A stretch of 64,000 nucleotides of DNA from a virus: positions 1 to 64,000 of IMG/VR virus record IMGVR_UViG_3300025789_000031, one strand, 5' to 3'. How positions within the stretch are numbered: position 1 is the stretch's first letter; each line of letters starts with the position of its first letter. Shown here piece by piece: positions 1 through 6,742 of the stretch. The translations under genes were made by a program, and so were the position numbers. The notes beneath the pieces were generated by a model. That model searched no databases and had not been told where the DNA came from. It saw only the letters and a program-made list of their open reading frames with translations.

Positions 1-7
1 ATTTTAT

Positions 8-83
8 GGTGGTTGAGGTGTTAATGGATACATGCTGGATTGTGAATCCGGAGTTGCGGGCTCGATACCCGTCAATCACCCCA
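8..83 (+). tRNA. tRNA-His (GTG)
   Basis: Cloverleaf with anticodon GTG in the loop TTGTGAA. The 7 bp acceptor is preceded by an extra 5' G opposite discriminator C, the G-1 feature of tRNA-His. CCA is encoded. It is the first tRNA of the cluster. Confidence 0.93.
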
Positions 84-90
84 GTTTTAT

Positions 91-191
91 GTGAGGTGAC
101 TGTCTAACGCGTAATGACAGTTCGTAGCGCACGGTGCGAGGCAGGTTTGAAATCCGGATGCCTGATGGTTCGAATCCATCCTCTCACACCA
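91..191 (+). tRNA. tRNA-like gene, anticodon unresolved
   Basis: A perfect T-arm (GATGG, loop TTCGAAT, CCATC), a 6-7 bp acceptor stem and an encoded ACCA 3' end mark this as a tRNA. The 66 nt between acceptor and T-arm do not fold into a normal D-arm and anticodon arm. Several short hairpins are visible instead (CTGTC/GACAG, CGCAC/GTGCG, AGGCA/TGCCT). It may carry an insertion or be a decayed gene. Confidence 0.5.
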
Positions 192-339
192 GTTTAAAAT
201 ATCGGAAATGTTGCTATAATCCGCATCTAGGATAACATGCATCATCTAAGGAGTAGTCCTCGAATAGCCAGTGCGTTGAAAAACGTGAAAAGATAGATGG
301 AGGCTAGGACTTTTGCCGAAAGGACATCTGATATATCAT

Positions 340-430
340 TGGCTTATACTCTAATGGTAAGAGGCGGCGCTGTTAACGCCGTGTATTCCCCGAAAGGGGT
401 ATGCAGGTTCGAGTCCTGCTAAGTCAGCCA
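340..430 (+). tRNA. tRNA-Asn (GTT) with long variable arm
   Basis: The acceptor TGGCTTA pairs with TAAGTCA, the anticodon loop is CTGTTAA and CCA is encoded. The variable region is 21 nt and forms a hairpin CCCC-GAAA-GGGG with a GNRA loop. That is odd for a class I tRNA. A normal tRNA-Asn follows at 7834. Confidence 0.82.
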
Positions 431-437
431 GTTTAAT

Positions 438-511
438 GTATTCTAAGTGTTACGGTAGCACGACTGGTTCCAACCCAGTTAGCGTGGGTTCGACTCCTAC
501 AGGGTACGCCA
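438..511 (+). tRNA. tRNA-Trp (CCA), copy 1
   Basis: Anticodon loop TTCCAAC inside stem ACTGG/CCAGT, discriminator G, encoded CCA. The acceptor has G-T wobbles. A second tRNA-Trp lies at 10515. Confidence 0.92.
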
Positions 512-526
512 AATTCAGTGCGTTAA

Positions 527-763
527 ATGATAAATAGTTTCATGATAGACTTTAATCTTATTAATCCGTATGGCAGAATGCTTGGCATAGCCCTGATCAT
601 TCTTGGTGTCTCCATCTTAGTTGCAGGTGCACTTGGTGGTTTGGGATTGTGGGTTCATTTTCTCGCAACCCACAATCAGATTCCACTTGCCATTTTGGTG
701 ACAGGTGTTACATGTATCGTCATCGGATTTATCATCAAATTTATTTTTCGTTTGCGCGCCTAA
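527..763 (+). CDS. Small membrane protein, 78 aa
   Basis: I do not recognise a family. Two hydrophobic segments, about residues 17-43 and 52-73, separated by a short polar turn, predict a two-pass inner-membrane protein with a basic C-terminus. No clear Shine-Dalgarno precedes the first ATG; an internal ATG at residue 6 is an alternative start. It sits between tRNA-Trp and tRNA-Val, and its stop codon lies one base before the tRNA-Val. Confidence 0.7.
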   Translation: MINSFMIDFNLINPYGRMLGIALIILGVSILVAGALGGLGLWVHFLATHNQIPLAILVTGVTCIVIGFIIKFIFRLRA

Positions 764-764
764 C

Positions 765-839
765 GCATCCTTAGCGCAGTGGTAGCGCATCTGCTCGACA
801 CGCAGAAGGTCGTTGGTTCGAAACCATCAGGATGCACCA
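765..839 (+). tRNA. tRNA-Val (GAC)
   Basis: Acceptor GCATCCT/AGGATGC, stem TCTGC/GCAGA, loop TCGACAC, encoded CCA. Position 33 reads C instead of the near-universal U. Confidence 0.88.
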
Positions 840-842
840 GTC

Positions 843-1087
843 TATGGCGGCGAGTGACACCAATATTTGGTGCACCAAATAGTGACGAATGAATCGTTGC
901 CGCTGCTTCATTTTGAAATCTATGTTTTCGTCGCAATGTGACATAGATATTATTATGCCGGGTACGGGCCATCGCGTATGCTGCGACGAACATACGGCTC
1001 CTCCTGGCTCCAATCTTATGGCTCCATCATGCTGGTTCTGACTTCCATAATCAGGAACAACGGAGAAAAACAAATGGAGCCGCCATA
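843..1087 (+). ncRNA. Structured RNA closed by a 9 bp helix
   Basis: There is no plausible gene on either strand. TATGGCGGC at 843 pairs perfectly with GCCGCCATA at 1079, closing about 245 nt. Inside are ATCTATG/CATAGAT, CACCAA/TTGGTG and a possible alternative pairing CGTCGCA/TGCGACG that crosses the first. It lies between two tRNAs and is probably cut from the same transcript. Function unknown. Confidence 0.55.
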
Positions 1088-1091
1088 TAAC

Positions 1092-1182
1092 GGAGTCGTG
1101 ACCGAGAGGCCGATGGTACTACATTGGAAATGTAGCGTACCCTAACAGGGTACCGTGGGTTCGAATCCCACCGACTCCGCCA
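1092..1182 (+). tRNA. tRNA-Ser (GGA)
   Basis: Class II tRNA with acceptor GGAGTCG/CGACTCC, loop TTGGAAA with anticodon GGA, a paired long variable arm, discriminator G and encoded CCA. Confidence 0.94.
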
Positions 1183-1186
1183 GAAT

Positions 1187-1337
1187 TATGCAGTTTAGAC
1201 GAAAGATACCGGTGGTGGAAAGGTATACACATCTGGCTAAAGGGAAATTGTCACTGATACCCTGAAACCGGATTTTTCAGAGTATGTGACTATCTCTGGC
1301 ATTTATGGGTTCGAGTCCCATCCACCTAAACTGCATA
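1187..1337 (+). ncRNA. tRNA-like RNA caged in a 12 bp helix
   Basis: TATGCAGTTTAG at 1187 pairs perfectly with CTAAACTGCATA at 1326. Inside is a canonical T-arm (ATGGG, TTCGAGT, CCCAT), a GGTGG/CCACC acceptor stub and a leucine-type D-arm. The anticodon region is replaced by a nested hairpin (GTCAC/GTGAC, CTGAA/TTCAG). No CCA is encoded. It could be a tRNA with an insertion or a tRNA-mimicking RNA. Confidence 0.5.
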
Positions 1338-1345
1338 TTTTTTAT

Positions 1346-1423
1346 CTAGGTGTGGGCTAATTGGTAAGCCACCTCGTTTGGGGCGAGGGCATCATGGGAG
1401 TTCAAGTCTCTTCACCTAGACCA
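1346..1423 (+). tRNA. tRNA-Pro (TGG), copy 1
   Basis: Acceptor CTAGGTG/CACCTAG with the C1-G72 pair typical of proline, anticodon stem CCTCG/CGAGG around TTTGGGG, encoded CCA. Confidence 0.93.
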
Positions 1424-1502
1424 TTATTGCTAATTACAATTGTTACACTTTTGTTAAAATGTGATATTTTTGTATAAATAATGTAATATAAAGGAGATTA
1501 TT

Positions 1503-1595
1503 ATGTATATTCTCACGGGCTTAATAATTTGTGTGGCAATGCTAACACCATTTGTTCTAAGCGAAATGCATTATGACAGAGACCATCATTTTTAA
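1503..1595 (+). CDS. Small hydrophobic peptide, 30 aa
   Basis: The reading frame starts at an ATG with a strong AAAGGAG site and ends 30 codons later. Residues 1-20 are hydrophobic and would span a membrane; the tail is His- and Asp-rich (HYDRDHHF). An ATAAATA late-promoter-like box lies about 25 bases upstream. No family recognised. Confidence 0.55.
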   Translation: MYILTGLIICVAMLTPFVLSEMHYDRDHHF

Positions 1596-1649
1596 ATTCT
1601 TGTAATTAAGATCAAATGTATAATAAATGATAATAGCTTCACCAAAAAC

Positions 1650-1788
1650 GGCAGGAATTTGGACTATACTAGTTAACATTGTCTAAACCCTTTATTTTAA
1701 AGGTAGTTCTAATGATACTTCATTCGTACTGAAGGACTTCGCGAGTCTGTATATGTCTAATTGAGGTTGAGGAGTTGTCCTGCCACCA
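1650..1788 (+). ncRNA. Atypical tRNA-like RNA ending in ACCA
   Basis: A perfect 7 bp acceptor-type stem GGCAGGA/TCCTGCC is followed by ACCA, as in a tRNA, but the enclosed 120 nt lack a T-arm. Visible hairpins are CCTTTA/TAAAGG, GGACT/AGTCT and a 17 nt arm CTTCA-TTCGTAC-TGAAG that looks like an anticodon arm (CGT). It may be a degenerate tRNA or a new tRNA-like RNA. Confidence 0.45.
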
Positions 1789-1802
1789 ATTTTACTAATA
1801 CT

Positions 1803-1835
1803 CTTTGATGAATATTGCACATCAATTCATCAAAG
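1803..1835 (+). other. Hairpin related to the GATGAAYA RNA family
   Basis: CTTTGATGAAT pairs perfectly with ATTCATCAAAG around about 11 nt. The left arm resembles the left arm of the helix-closed RNAs at 3582, 4196, 9274, 11346 and 27077, so this may be an internally deleted member. A second hairpin, GAGGGG/CCCCTC, follows at once. The bases to 2013 hold no convincing gene. Confidence 0.45.
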
Positions 1836-2013
1836 GAAGAGGGGAGTCAATCCCCTCGCGAGTTTAAAAGTGGAGGGACAGGATGAAAATACAGAGGACT
1901 GCATATGAGGTGCGGCCACTCACCCAACACGTTAGGTAGATGGAAAAAACGATGATCAAACCTGTATACGATCAGCAAACTACCAAATATTTACAAATCG
2001 TGATGGAAATTGT

Positions 2014-2103
2014 GGAAACGTGGTAGAGTCTGGTTTATTACACTACATTCGAAATGTAGCATACCGAAAGGTATCGTGAGTTCAAATCTCACCGTTTCCG
2101 CCA
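2014..2103 (+). tRNA. tRNA-Ser (CGA)
   Basis: Acceptor GGAAACG/CGTTTCC, anticodon arm CTACATTCGAAATGTAG, paired variable arm, discriminator G, encoded CCA. Confidence 0.94.
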
Positions 2104-2111
2104 TAATAATC

Positions 2112-2183
2112 GGGGATGCCGTTGGGACGGGGTTTGCGCTGGCAGTGCGGACTTTGTGAGTTCAATTCTCATCATCTCCACCA
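2112..2183 (+). tRNA. tRNA-Ala (GGC)
   Basis: The acceptor GGGGATG/CATCTCC contains the G3-U70 wobble that identifies tRNA-Ala. The anticodon loop CTGGCAG gives GGC. The anticodon stem is weak (several G-U pairs). CCA is encoded. Confidence 0.85.
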
Positions 2184-2191
2184 AGTTTAAT

Positions 2192-2268
2192 GGCCCCAGC
2201 GTCTGACATGGTTAGGACACTAGTCTCTCAAGCTGGAGAACCGGGTTCGAGTCCCGATGGGGCCACCA
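2192..2268 (+). tRNA. tRNA-Glu (CTC)
   Basis: Acceptor GGCCCCA/TGGGGCC, loop CTCTCAA, a D-arm like that of bacterial tRNA-Glu, encoded CCA. Confidence 0.87.
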
Positions 2269-2275
2269 AGTTTAT

Positions 2276-2461
2276 GAGGGCGTAGCGGAAATAAGGTATA
2301 CGCGTCGTTAAAGTAAGGAACGATTGGAGTAAAATCCGGGACTGTTCGTAAGTGACTAGGGGTATTTTTTGTAGACTCGCGGCAGTCTTTGAACCTGATG
2401 TCGGCTATTGGTAATGCTCTAGTAACAGCCTTTGCCAGTTCGAATCTGGTCGCCCTCACCA
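2276..2461 (+). tRNA. tRNA-Leu-like gene with about 100 nt insertion
   Basis: Ends are clear: acceptor GAGGGCG/CGCCCTC, a leucine-type D-arm, a T-arm with TTCGAAT, and ACCA. About 100 extra bases lie in the anticodon to variable region, with internal helices TCGTT/AACGA and GACTG/CAGTC. The anticodon could not be fixed. Compare the tRNA-Leu (TAA) at 11195, which also carries an insertion. Confidence 0.6.
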
Positions 2462-2481
2462 CATTATACAAAGGAAAAGTT

Positions 2482-2859
2482 ATGGGATGGAATGATACAC
2501 ACGTGAATGTTTCCGAAATGGTTGGACATTTATTTAAAAATGTATATTCTACTGGAACCGAAGTAATTTTTGAAAACGAAACAGTGCGATATACACTTTA
2601 TCATGATCAGGACTGTTGCGAAGACGTTCGTGTTGAAGAAATTATTGGTGACATTGAAGACCTTGAAGGGCTTCCGTTATTGATATCCCACGAAGAAAGC
2701 AATTTTGATGACCCCGGCACGTGTAGTGCTGAAAGTTATACTTGGACCTTTTACAAATTCGCAACTTTTAAGGGGTATGTGGATATTCGGTTCCTTGGTG
2801 AGTCAAATGGATATTACAGTGAAAGTGTATATTGCAGAAAAGAAAATTTACTAAACTGA
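2482..2859 (+). CDS. DUF7448-like phage protein, 125 aa
   Basis: The ATG has AAGGAAAAG 6 bases upstream. Residues 37-61 hold the signature YTLYHDQDCCE followed by EEIIGDIEDL, which I associate with the uncharacterised DUF7448 family common in large phages. The paired cysteines and acidic residues could bind metal, but that is inference. The ORF starts 20 bases after a tRNA, as many small genes in this cluster do. Confidence 0.8.
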   Translation: MGWNDTHVNVSEMVGHLFKNVYSTGTEVIFENETVRYTLYHDQDCCEDVRVEEIIGDIEDLEGLPLLISHEESNFDDPGTCSAESYTWTFYKFATFKGYVDIRFLGESNGYYSESVYCRKENLLN

Positions 2860-2938
2860 AATTTTATGCTTGACATTATCGTATATGGTAGGTAGAACAC
2901 TTTTCATAGAGAGCAACATTCCCAAAAAGGAACATGAA

Positions 2939-3379
2939 ATGATTGAATATACCGTTAACGTTTGGGCAGGTGGTTGTGAATGGTATCTGAAGAACAAACT
3001 CCATCGCGAAGATGGACCTGCTGCTGAATACTCAGATGGTTCCAAGTGGTGGTATCTAAATGACAATCTCCATCGCGAGGATGGACCTGCCATTGAATAT
3101 GCAGATGGTTCCAAGTGGTGGTATCTGAATGACAAGCTCCATCGCGAAGATGGACCTGCTATTGAACGTGCAGATGGTACCAAGGAATGGTGGCTGAATA
3201 ACAAACTCCATCGCGAAGATGGACCTGCTATTGAACGGGCAGATGGCTCCAAGTTCTGGTATCTGAATGATGTCCATGTGACACAAGCAGACCATAAACG
3301 CAGAACCACCGCTGTCCAAGAACTTACCATTGCAGAAATTGAAGCATTGCTTGGATATCAAGTAAAAATTGTAAAATAA
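2939..3379 (+). CDS. Repeat protein with WYLN..LHREDGPA repeats, 146 aa
   Basis: The protein consists of about four and a half copies of a 23-24 residue repeat (WYLNxKLHREDGPAIE.ADGSK), a MORN-like repeat predicted to form a stacked beta sheet, then a short charged C-terminal tail. The chosen ATG has AAGGA 8 bases upstream; a TTGACA box lies near 2871. A shorter paralogue is at 57403 on the other strand. Role unknown; such repeats usually act in binding. Confidence 0.85.
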   Translation: MIEYTVNVWAGGCEWYLKNKLHREDGPAAEYSDGSKWWYLNDNLHREDGPAIEYADGSKWWYLNDKLHREDGPAIERADGTKEWWLNNKLHREDGPAIERADGSKFWYLNDVHVTQADHKRRTTAVQELTIAEIEALLGYQVKIVK

Positions 3380-3392
3380 TAAAAAATAGTGC

Positions 3393-3470
3393 TTGACATA
3401 CCCCAATCATCACGCTATTGTGGGTTCATAGAGAGCGACGAAAGAGACTCTCTATTCTTTGACATTGTTG
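3393..3470 (+). promoter_or_regulatory. Promoter with hairpin and second TTGACA
   Basis: TTGACA (3393) is followed 17 bases later by TATTGT. Downstream comes a perfect TAGAGAG/CTCTCTA hairpin and then TTGACATTGTTG. A similar arrangement recurs at 10607-10682, so this may be a duplicated control element. It precedes the structured RNA at 3482. Confidence 0.55.
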
Positions 3471-3481
3471 ATTAGAAATTG

Positions 3482-3570
3482 TTTCAAGGGAGTTCCTGCG
3501 ACTCTAGACTTTGTGAGCTAGGACCTTACGGTACGGAGATATGGGCCGTATTCAAAGGACTCCCTTGAAA
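3482..3570 (+). ncRNA. Structured RNA closed by a 12 bp helix
   Basis: TTTCAAGGGAGT pairs perfectly with ACTCCCTTGAAA across 89 nt, with small inner pairings. There is no coding potential. A promoter lies just upstream and another helix-closed RNA starts 12 bases downstream. Function unknown. Confidence 0.55.
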
Positions 3571-3581
3571 TATAAGACTGT

Positions 3582-3693
3582 TTTGATGAATACTGAATAT
3601 TGAGAAGCATCGGTGACTTCCTGCCTGTGATGGCGAGCGATTGGTTCGAATCCAATAATATTAGGGAATGACGATTCCACAGTGTTCTTCAAA
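3582..3693 (+). ncRNA. GATGAAYA-family RNA, member 1 (with T-arm)
   Basis: TTTGATGAATACTG pairs with CAGTGTTCTTCAAA, with a T-T mismatch and a T-G wobble at the positions shared with the other members. Inside are a canonical T-arm (GGTTCGAATCC) and an AATATT/AATATT stem, but no CCA. It is followed by the spacer AGTTTAA. Confidence 0.55.
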
Positions 3694-3788
3694 GTAGTTT
3701 AAGAATTGGTCATTGGTCCTAAGAGCGCCAACTGACTGCTTGGGCGGAATACAGGTTATGCTGAAACCGTTCCCAAGATTGTTTAAAT

Positions 3789-3866
3789 GGCGCATACGGC
3801 TAAGTGGTTGGGTCAGCGGAACTTCACTCCGACATAAAGAGGGTTCGACTCCCTCATGCGTCACCA
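3789..3866 (+). tRNA. tRNA-Glu (TTC), copy 1
   Basis: Acceptor GGCGCAT/ATGCGTC, loop ACTTCAC giving TTC with C at position 33, encoded CCA. It aligns well with the canonical tRNA-Glu at 11705. The 27-43 pair is mismatched, so function may be reduced. Confidence 0.78.
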
Positions 3867-3951
3867 AGGTTAGAGCATTGTGAGTGGGCTGTAATTATTC
3901 GTTTTATGGAATAGTGACTGGTGAAACTCTCCGTTTAAAGAAAGAAAGATA

Positions 3952-4191
3952 ATGTTCTATGAAAAATGTGCCGAAATACTCGGTGCAACATATGAATGTA
4001 AATCTTTTCCTTATGGTTATCGTACTCGCTGGAACAATCGTTCTCCGGGTCATGGTAGATTTGAGGGTTTTGGAATAATAAGAAAGTTTGGTGATAATTA
4101 TCAGGTGGCGTTAACTCGTCCGGTATCTCATCATGCCATCTATCATTCCGAAGAAGAAGTATTTGCATTTCTGAAAAGTTTATCTATATGA
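3952..4191 (+). CDS. Hypothetical protein, 79 aa
   Basis: No family recognised. The ATG follows an AAGAAAGAAAGATA stretch. The middle is rich in Gly, Arg and aromatic residues (GHGRFEGFGIIRKFG) and the end is a short amphipathic helix, suggesting a small soluble beta domain. The stop codon is 4 bases before the helix-closed RNA at 4196. Confidence 0.7.
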   Translation: MFYEKCAEILGATYECKSFPYGYRTRWNNRSPGHGRFEGFGIIRKFGDNYQVALTRPVSHHAIYHSEEEVFAFLKSLSI

Positions 4192-4195
4192 TAGA

Positions 4196-4302
4196 CTTAT
4201 TAGATGAACACATTTAAAAAACAGGACGCTGGCTCAATGAAGTGGGTTAGGGAAATAGCTACCCTGATACATGGAGAGTAGTAAGTGTGTTCTTCTAATA
4301 AG
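4196..4302 (+). ncRNA. GATGAAYA-family RNA, member 2
   Basis: CTTATTAGATGAACACA pairs with TGTGTTCTTCTAATAAG: 17 positions with a single T-T mismatch. Inside is a GGGT(T)AG/CTACCC hairpin. Member 3 at 9274 shares the helix, the mismatch and a GGGTTA element. It is followed by AGTTTAA and a tRNA. Confidence 0.65.
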
Positions 4303-4308
4303 TTTAAC

Positions 4309-4384
<76 letters not shown>

Positions 4385-4530
4385 GAACTATTCGTGTGTG
4401 TACAGTATGCCGTATGTGATAGGGGACATTCTCAATTCTCTCCTATGTACCCGAAGGCTGTAGCAGTCCTTGTGTCAAGGATCAGCAACTTTATTTGAGA
4501 TAAGAGTTGCGGCGAGTAAATATATTTAAC
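4385..4530 (+). ncRNA. Structured spacer RNA
   Basis: There is no gene in these bases. They hold consecutive perfect hairpins: ATAGG/CCTAT, TCCTT/AAGGA and GCAACT/AGTTGC. It lies between tRNA-Phe and tRNA-Leu. It may be a processed RNA or a pair of decayed tRNAs. Confidence 0.35.
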
Positions 4531-4532
4531 AT

Positions 4533-4617
4533 GCGGATGTGGCGGAATTGGTAGACGCACCAGGTTTAGGTCCTGGCGATTCACATCGTGGGGGTTCGAG
4601 TCCCTTCATCCGTACCA
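4533..4617 (+). tRNA. tRNA-Leu (TAG)
   Basis: Acceptor GCGGATG/CATCCGT, loop TTTAGGT in stem CCAGG/CCTGG, class II variable arm, encoded CCA. Confidence 0.94.
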
Positions 4618-4621
4618 AGTT

Positions 4622-4820
4622 TTGCTCAAGTGTGATTAGCTTGAGAACAGAGTAGACGATTCATGTCGCGCAAGGCAACTCTTATCAGGTTGTTAGTTGT
4701 GGCACAGGATGGGGACGGTCTCTATAAAAACGTGTATCCAGCTATTTTACTATGGAAAACGTTTCACGAGTATCGTGAAAGGGAAAACGAGAAACATTCT
4801 GACTAGCCCGAGCGGTGCAG
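4622..4820 (+). other. Non-coding structured stretch
   Basis: About 200 bases without a supported gene. Perfect hairpins CTCAAG/CTTGAG and TTTCACG-agtat-CGTGAAA are visible. It may be a further processed RNA; no closing helix was found. Confidence 0.3.
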
Positions 4821-4845
4821 ATCGTTTTCATCCATTTTATATCGC

Positions 4846-4873
4846 GATAAATACTCTCATAATAGGAGAGTAT
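4846..4873 (+). promoter_or_regulatory. Late promoter inside an RBS-occluding hairpin
   Basis: GATAAATA is overlapped by an 8 bp perfect stem ATACTCTC/GAGAGTAT whose right arm contains the GGAG ribosome-binding site of the gene at 4875. Read-through RNA would be closed. RNA started from the late promoter would lack the left arm. Confidence 0.65.
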
Positions 4874-4874
4874 A

Positions 4875-5048
4875 ATGGACCCAAAATTACAAGCACAAAT
4901 TAAAGAATATCTGAGCAACAATCTATCAATGTCATTTGATATTCAGTCAGATATTTATAACCTACATCCAGATCAGACCACAATTAATTTACTTCTTGAA
5001 GGTGAAGTAATTAATACTATCGTTCTGAACGACTTTAATAGTAACTAA
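4875..5048 (+). CDS. Hypothetical protein, 57 aa
   Basis: The ATG has AGGAG 5 bases upstream and a late promoter with hairpin before it. The 57-residue product is acidic, with a helix at residues 3-20 and a short hydrophobic beta-like segment near the end. No family recognised. The control region argues that it is real. Confidence 0.72.
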   Translation: MDPKLQAQIKEYLSNNLSMSFDIQSDIYNLHPDQTTINLLLEGEVINTIVLNDFNSN

Positions 5049-5054
5049 TTTAAT

Positions 5055-5140
5055 GCCCCGATGGTGGAATCGGTAGACGCGAGATGCTCAAACCATCTTG
5101 CCCAAAAGGCGTGGGGGTTCAAGTCCCTCTCGGGGCACCA
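5055..5140 (+). tRNA. tRNA-Leu (CAA)
   Basis: Acceptor GCCCCGA/TCGGGGC, loop CTCAAAC in AGATG/CATCT, class II variable arm, encoded CCA. Confidence 0.94.
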
Positions 5141-5141
5141 G

Positions 5142-5618
5142 TTATCTTTGTGGTCCAGTAAACTTTACGTAGCGTTTCTCGCCAGTTTCAAAGTTTATAA
5201 GTTTGTCCAAGTTATGACTTCCTTCCTCATAGTCGCCATTTGTATCTTCTCTTCTGAGAATTACCAATGGAGTATAGAATCCGTCTTCGGTTTGTAAAAA
5301 ATAGGCAGGACCAAATCCACGTTCTTTTCGGAAATTTGCTGAAAGTGTGCTTTCTTTTCCAGTTTTTGAACGCGTAACAAGATGACGAATGACTTTGTAA
5401 CTTCCGCCTTTTGGTAGACGAATCCTACTTCCGACAGGAAGATCATCAAAAAGTCCTTGTTCGTTCATTGCTGCCATCGCAGCATGGGCACCTCTTACGC
5501 CAGTTTGGACTTTATTCATAAAATCTTTATGAAATCCACGCAGTTCTTTGTCTTTTTTTGCAGAATCAAAATCAACAATATTTGATTCTATTATGTTAAT
5601 AAGGTCTCTCATGTTCAT
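5142..5618 (-). CDS. Putative internal virion protein with CTS-like N-terminus, 158 aa
   Basis: The ATG at 5618 is one base after the stop of the upstream gene, implying coupling. The N-terminus MNMRDLINIIES ends in I-I-E-S, matching the (I/L)xE cleavage logic of T4 capsid-targeting sequences. The C-terminal half (FDDLPVGSRIRLPKGG onward) reads as a small beta-rich domain, perhaps SH3-like. Function unknown. The gene is convergent with tRNA-Leu. Confidence 0.75.
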   Translation of the reverse strand: MNMRDLINIIESNIVDFDSAKKDKELRGFHKDFMNKVQTGVRGAHAAMAAMNEQGLFDDLPVGSRIRLPKGGSYKVIRHLVTRSKTGKESTLSANFRKERGFGPAYFLQTEDGFYTPLVILRREDTNGDYEEGSHNLDKLINFETGEKRYVKFTGPQR

Positions 5619-5619
5619 G

Positions 5620-6198
5620 TTATAAATTCGCTTCTGCTTTAAGAGCATCAAGTTTATTGTCATATCCTTTAGCCCAAGAATAGACTGCTTGCTTGAGACG
5701 GGCAAAAATGCTCCCAATAGCACCTTCGGTTACTGGTTTCACCGATAACGCAGGACTTTTTTGAGTTTTAGTAAGCATTTCTTCTTGATTTTTGATGCCT
5801 TCTAATACTTTGATAAGTTGAGGTGTTAGATGTTGTTCAAGTTCATTAAGAATATCTTTGTATTTTGGAGTTTCTGTTACTTTAGGGTCTTTGGTGAGAT
5901 TAAAAATGAAACTAACAGTTTCAATGACACGAGTACGAGCAGCATCTTCTGCATCAAACAAATCAGCAACATCTTCTCTAGTATGTTGTTTTATTTCGTC
6001 TTTGAGTTGCTTCATTTCCTCAGTGAGTGCTTCCATCCGTTGGAGTTTCTGAGCGAGTTTAGTGTATGTCTGACTCTTATAACTATAAAGTTTTGCAATA
6101 ACCTTGCTTGGTGATACATCCTCATATTCAATATTAGGATTATTTAGATCACGGTTTTCGCAGATCATCATTAGTTTTTTGAATTGATCAATATCCAT
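5620..6198 (-). CDS. Conserved phage structural-type protein, 192 aa
   Basis: Mostly helical. There is a coiled-coil stretch at about residues 40-75, a central segment containing DLFDAEDAARTRVIETVSFIF, and a C-terminal amphipathic tail ending in YDNKLDALKAEANL. I recall related proteins in T4-like phages, often called core or head proteins, but cannot confirm this. A late box (ATAAATAC read on this strand, 6221-6228) and GAGG precede the ATG. Confidence 0.75.
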   Translation of the reverse strand: MDIDQFKKLMMICENRDLNNPNIEYEDVSPSKVIAKLYSYKSQTYTKLAQKLQRMEALTEEMKQLKDEIKQHTREDVADLFDAEDAARTRVIETVSFIFNLTKDPKVTETPKYKDILNELEQHLTPQLIKVLEGIKNQEEMLTKTQKSPALSVKPVTEGAIGSIFARLKQAVYSWAKGYDNKLDALKAEANL

Positions 6199-6239
6199 TG
6201 GTATTTACCTCGTTAGTAGAGTATTTATCTAATTCAAGT

Positions 6240-6447
6240 TTTGTAGTGGACGTAGGAAGTAAGAGTCACTGTGTCATAGTTGGCCAAGCGAAGCACAGTA
6301 ACGGATGACGGTTTGAGTACGCAACATGAAAACCATTTGACAACGACTTCAACTACGTACCCAAAGGATAGTTTACTATCCATACGCGGAGGCGCTAATA
6401 AATTCCGCATAATGCCCTTTATGTTGTGGTAAGGGGTCCACTACAAA
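6240..6447 (+). ncRNA. Structured RNA closed by a 12 bp helix, 208 nt
   Basis: TTTGTAGTGGAC pairs perfectly with GTCCACTACAAA 208 nt away, with no gene inside on either strand. Inner complementarity is also visible. It fills the gap between the divergent gene at 6198 and tRNA-Thr. Function unknown. Confidence 0.6.
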
Positions 6448-6457
6448 TTCAATTCGT

Positions 6458-6531
6458 GCTGATATAGTATAGTGGTATTACTACGGATTCGTAACCCGTT
6501 GACAGGAGTTCAATTCTTCTTATCAGCACCA
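6458..6531 (+). tRNA. tRNA-Thr (CGT)
   Basis: Acceptor GCTGATA/TATCAGC, loop TTCGTAA with anticodon CGT, T-arm with TTCAATT, encoded CCA. Confidence 0.9.
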
Positions 6532-6561
6532 GAAATATATTCACTAATACTTATCAAGTTT

Positions 6562-6652
6562 GCTTCTGTAGTGTAAGGTAGCACGACCGGATTTATATCC
6601 CGGATGCCCAGATTAGGGGTTGGTTCGAGTTCAAGTCTCGACGGAAGCACCA
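6562..6652 (+). tRNA. tRNA, probable Ile (TAT), long variable arm
   Basis: Acceptor GCTTCTG/CGGAAGC, T-arm TCGAG-TTCAAGT-CTCGA, encoded CCA. The anticodon loop read as TTTATAT gives TAT (Ile AUA), with a weak 31-39 pair. The variable region is about 21 nt, unusual for tRNA-Ile; a shifted anticodon cannot be excluded. Confidence 0.7.
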
Positions 6653-6660
6653 AATTTAAT

Positions 6661-6707
6661 CCCCAGATTACCGAACGGTTGGGGGTTCAAGTCCCTCCGG
6701 GTGCACC
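6661..6707 (+). pseudogene. tRNA 3' half without a 5' half
   Basis: A good T-arm (GGGGG-TTCAAGT-CCCTC), acceptor strand CGGGTGC and ACCA are present, but no adjacent 5' half exists. The only GCACC nearby is the 3' end of the preceding tRNA. A CCCCA/TGGGG hairpin occupies the rest. Probably a decayed or recombined tRNA. Confidence 0.5.
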
Positions 6708-6742
6708 AACTTTTAATAGTCAAGTAACAAAGGAAAATTGAC

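Noticed and set aside
760-1073. Antisense reading frames across tRNA-Val and the structured RNA, with GFEPTTFC-like ends
   Set aside because: Such frames are shadows of tRNA sequence; no ribosome-binding site and the same peptide pattern recurs opposite many tRNAs.
2851-3406. Antisense frames with repeats opposite the HREDGPA repeat gene
   Set aside because: They mirror the DNA repeat of the sense gene; the sense frame has the recognisable repeat and start signals.
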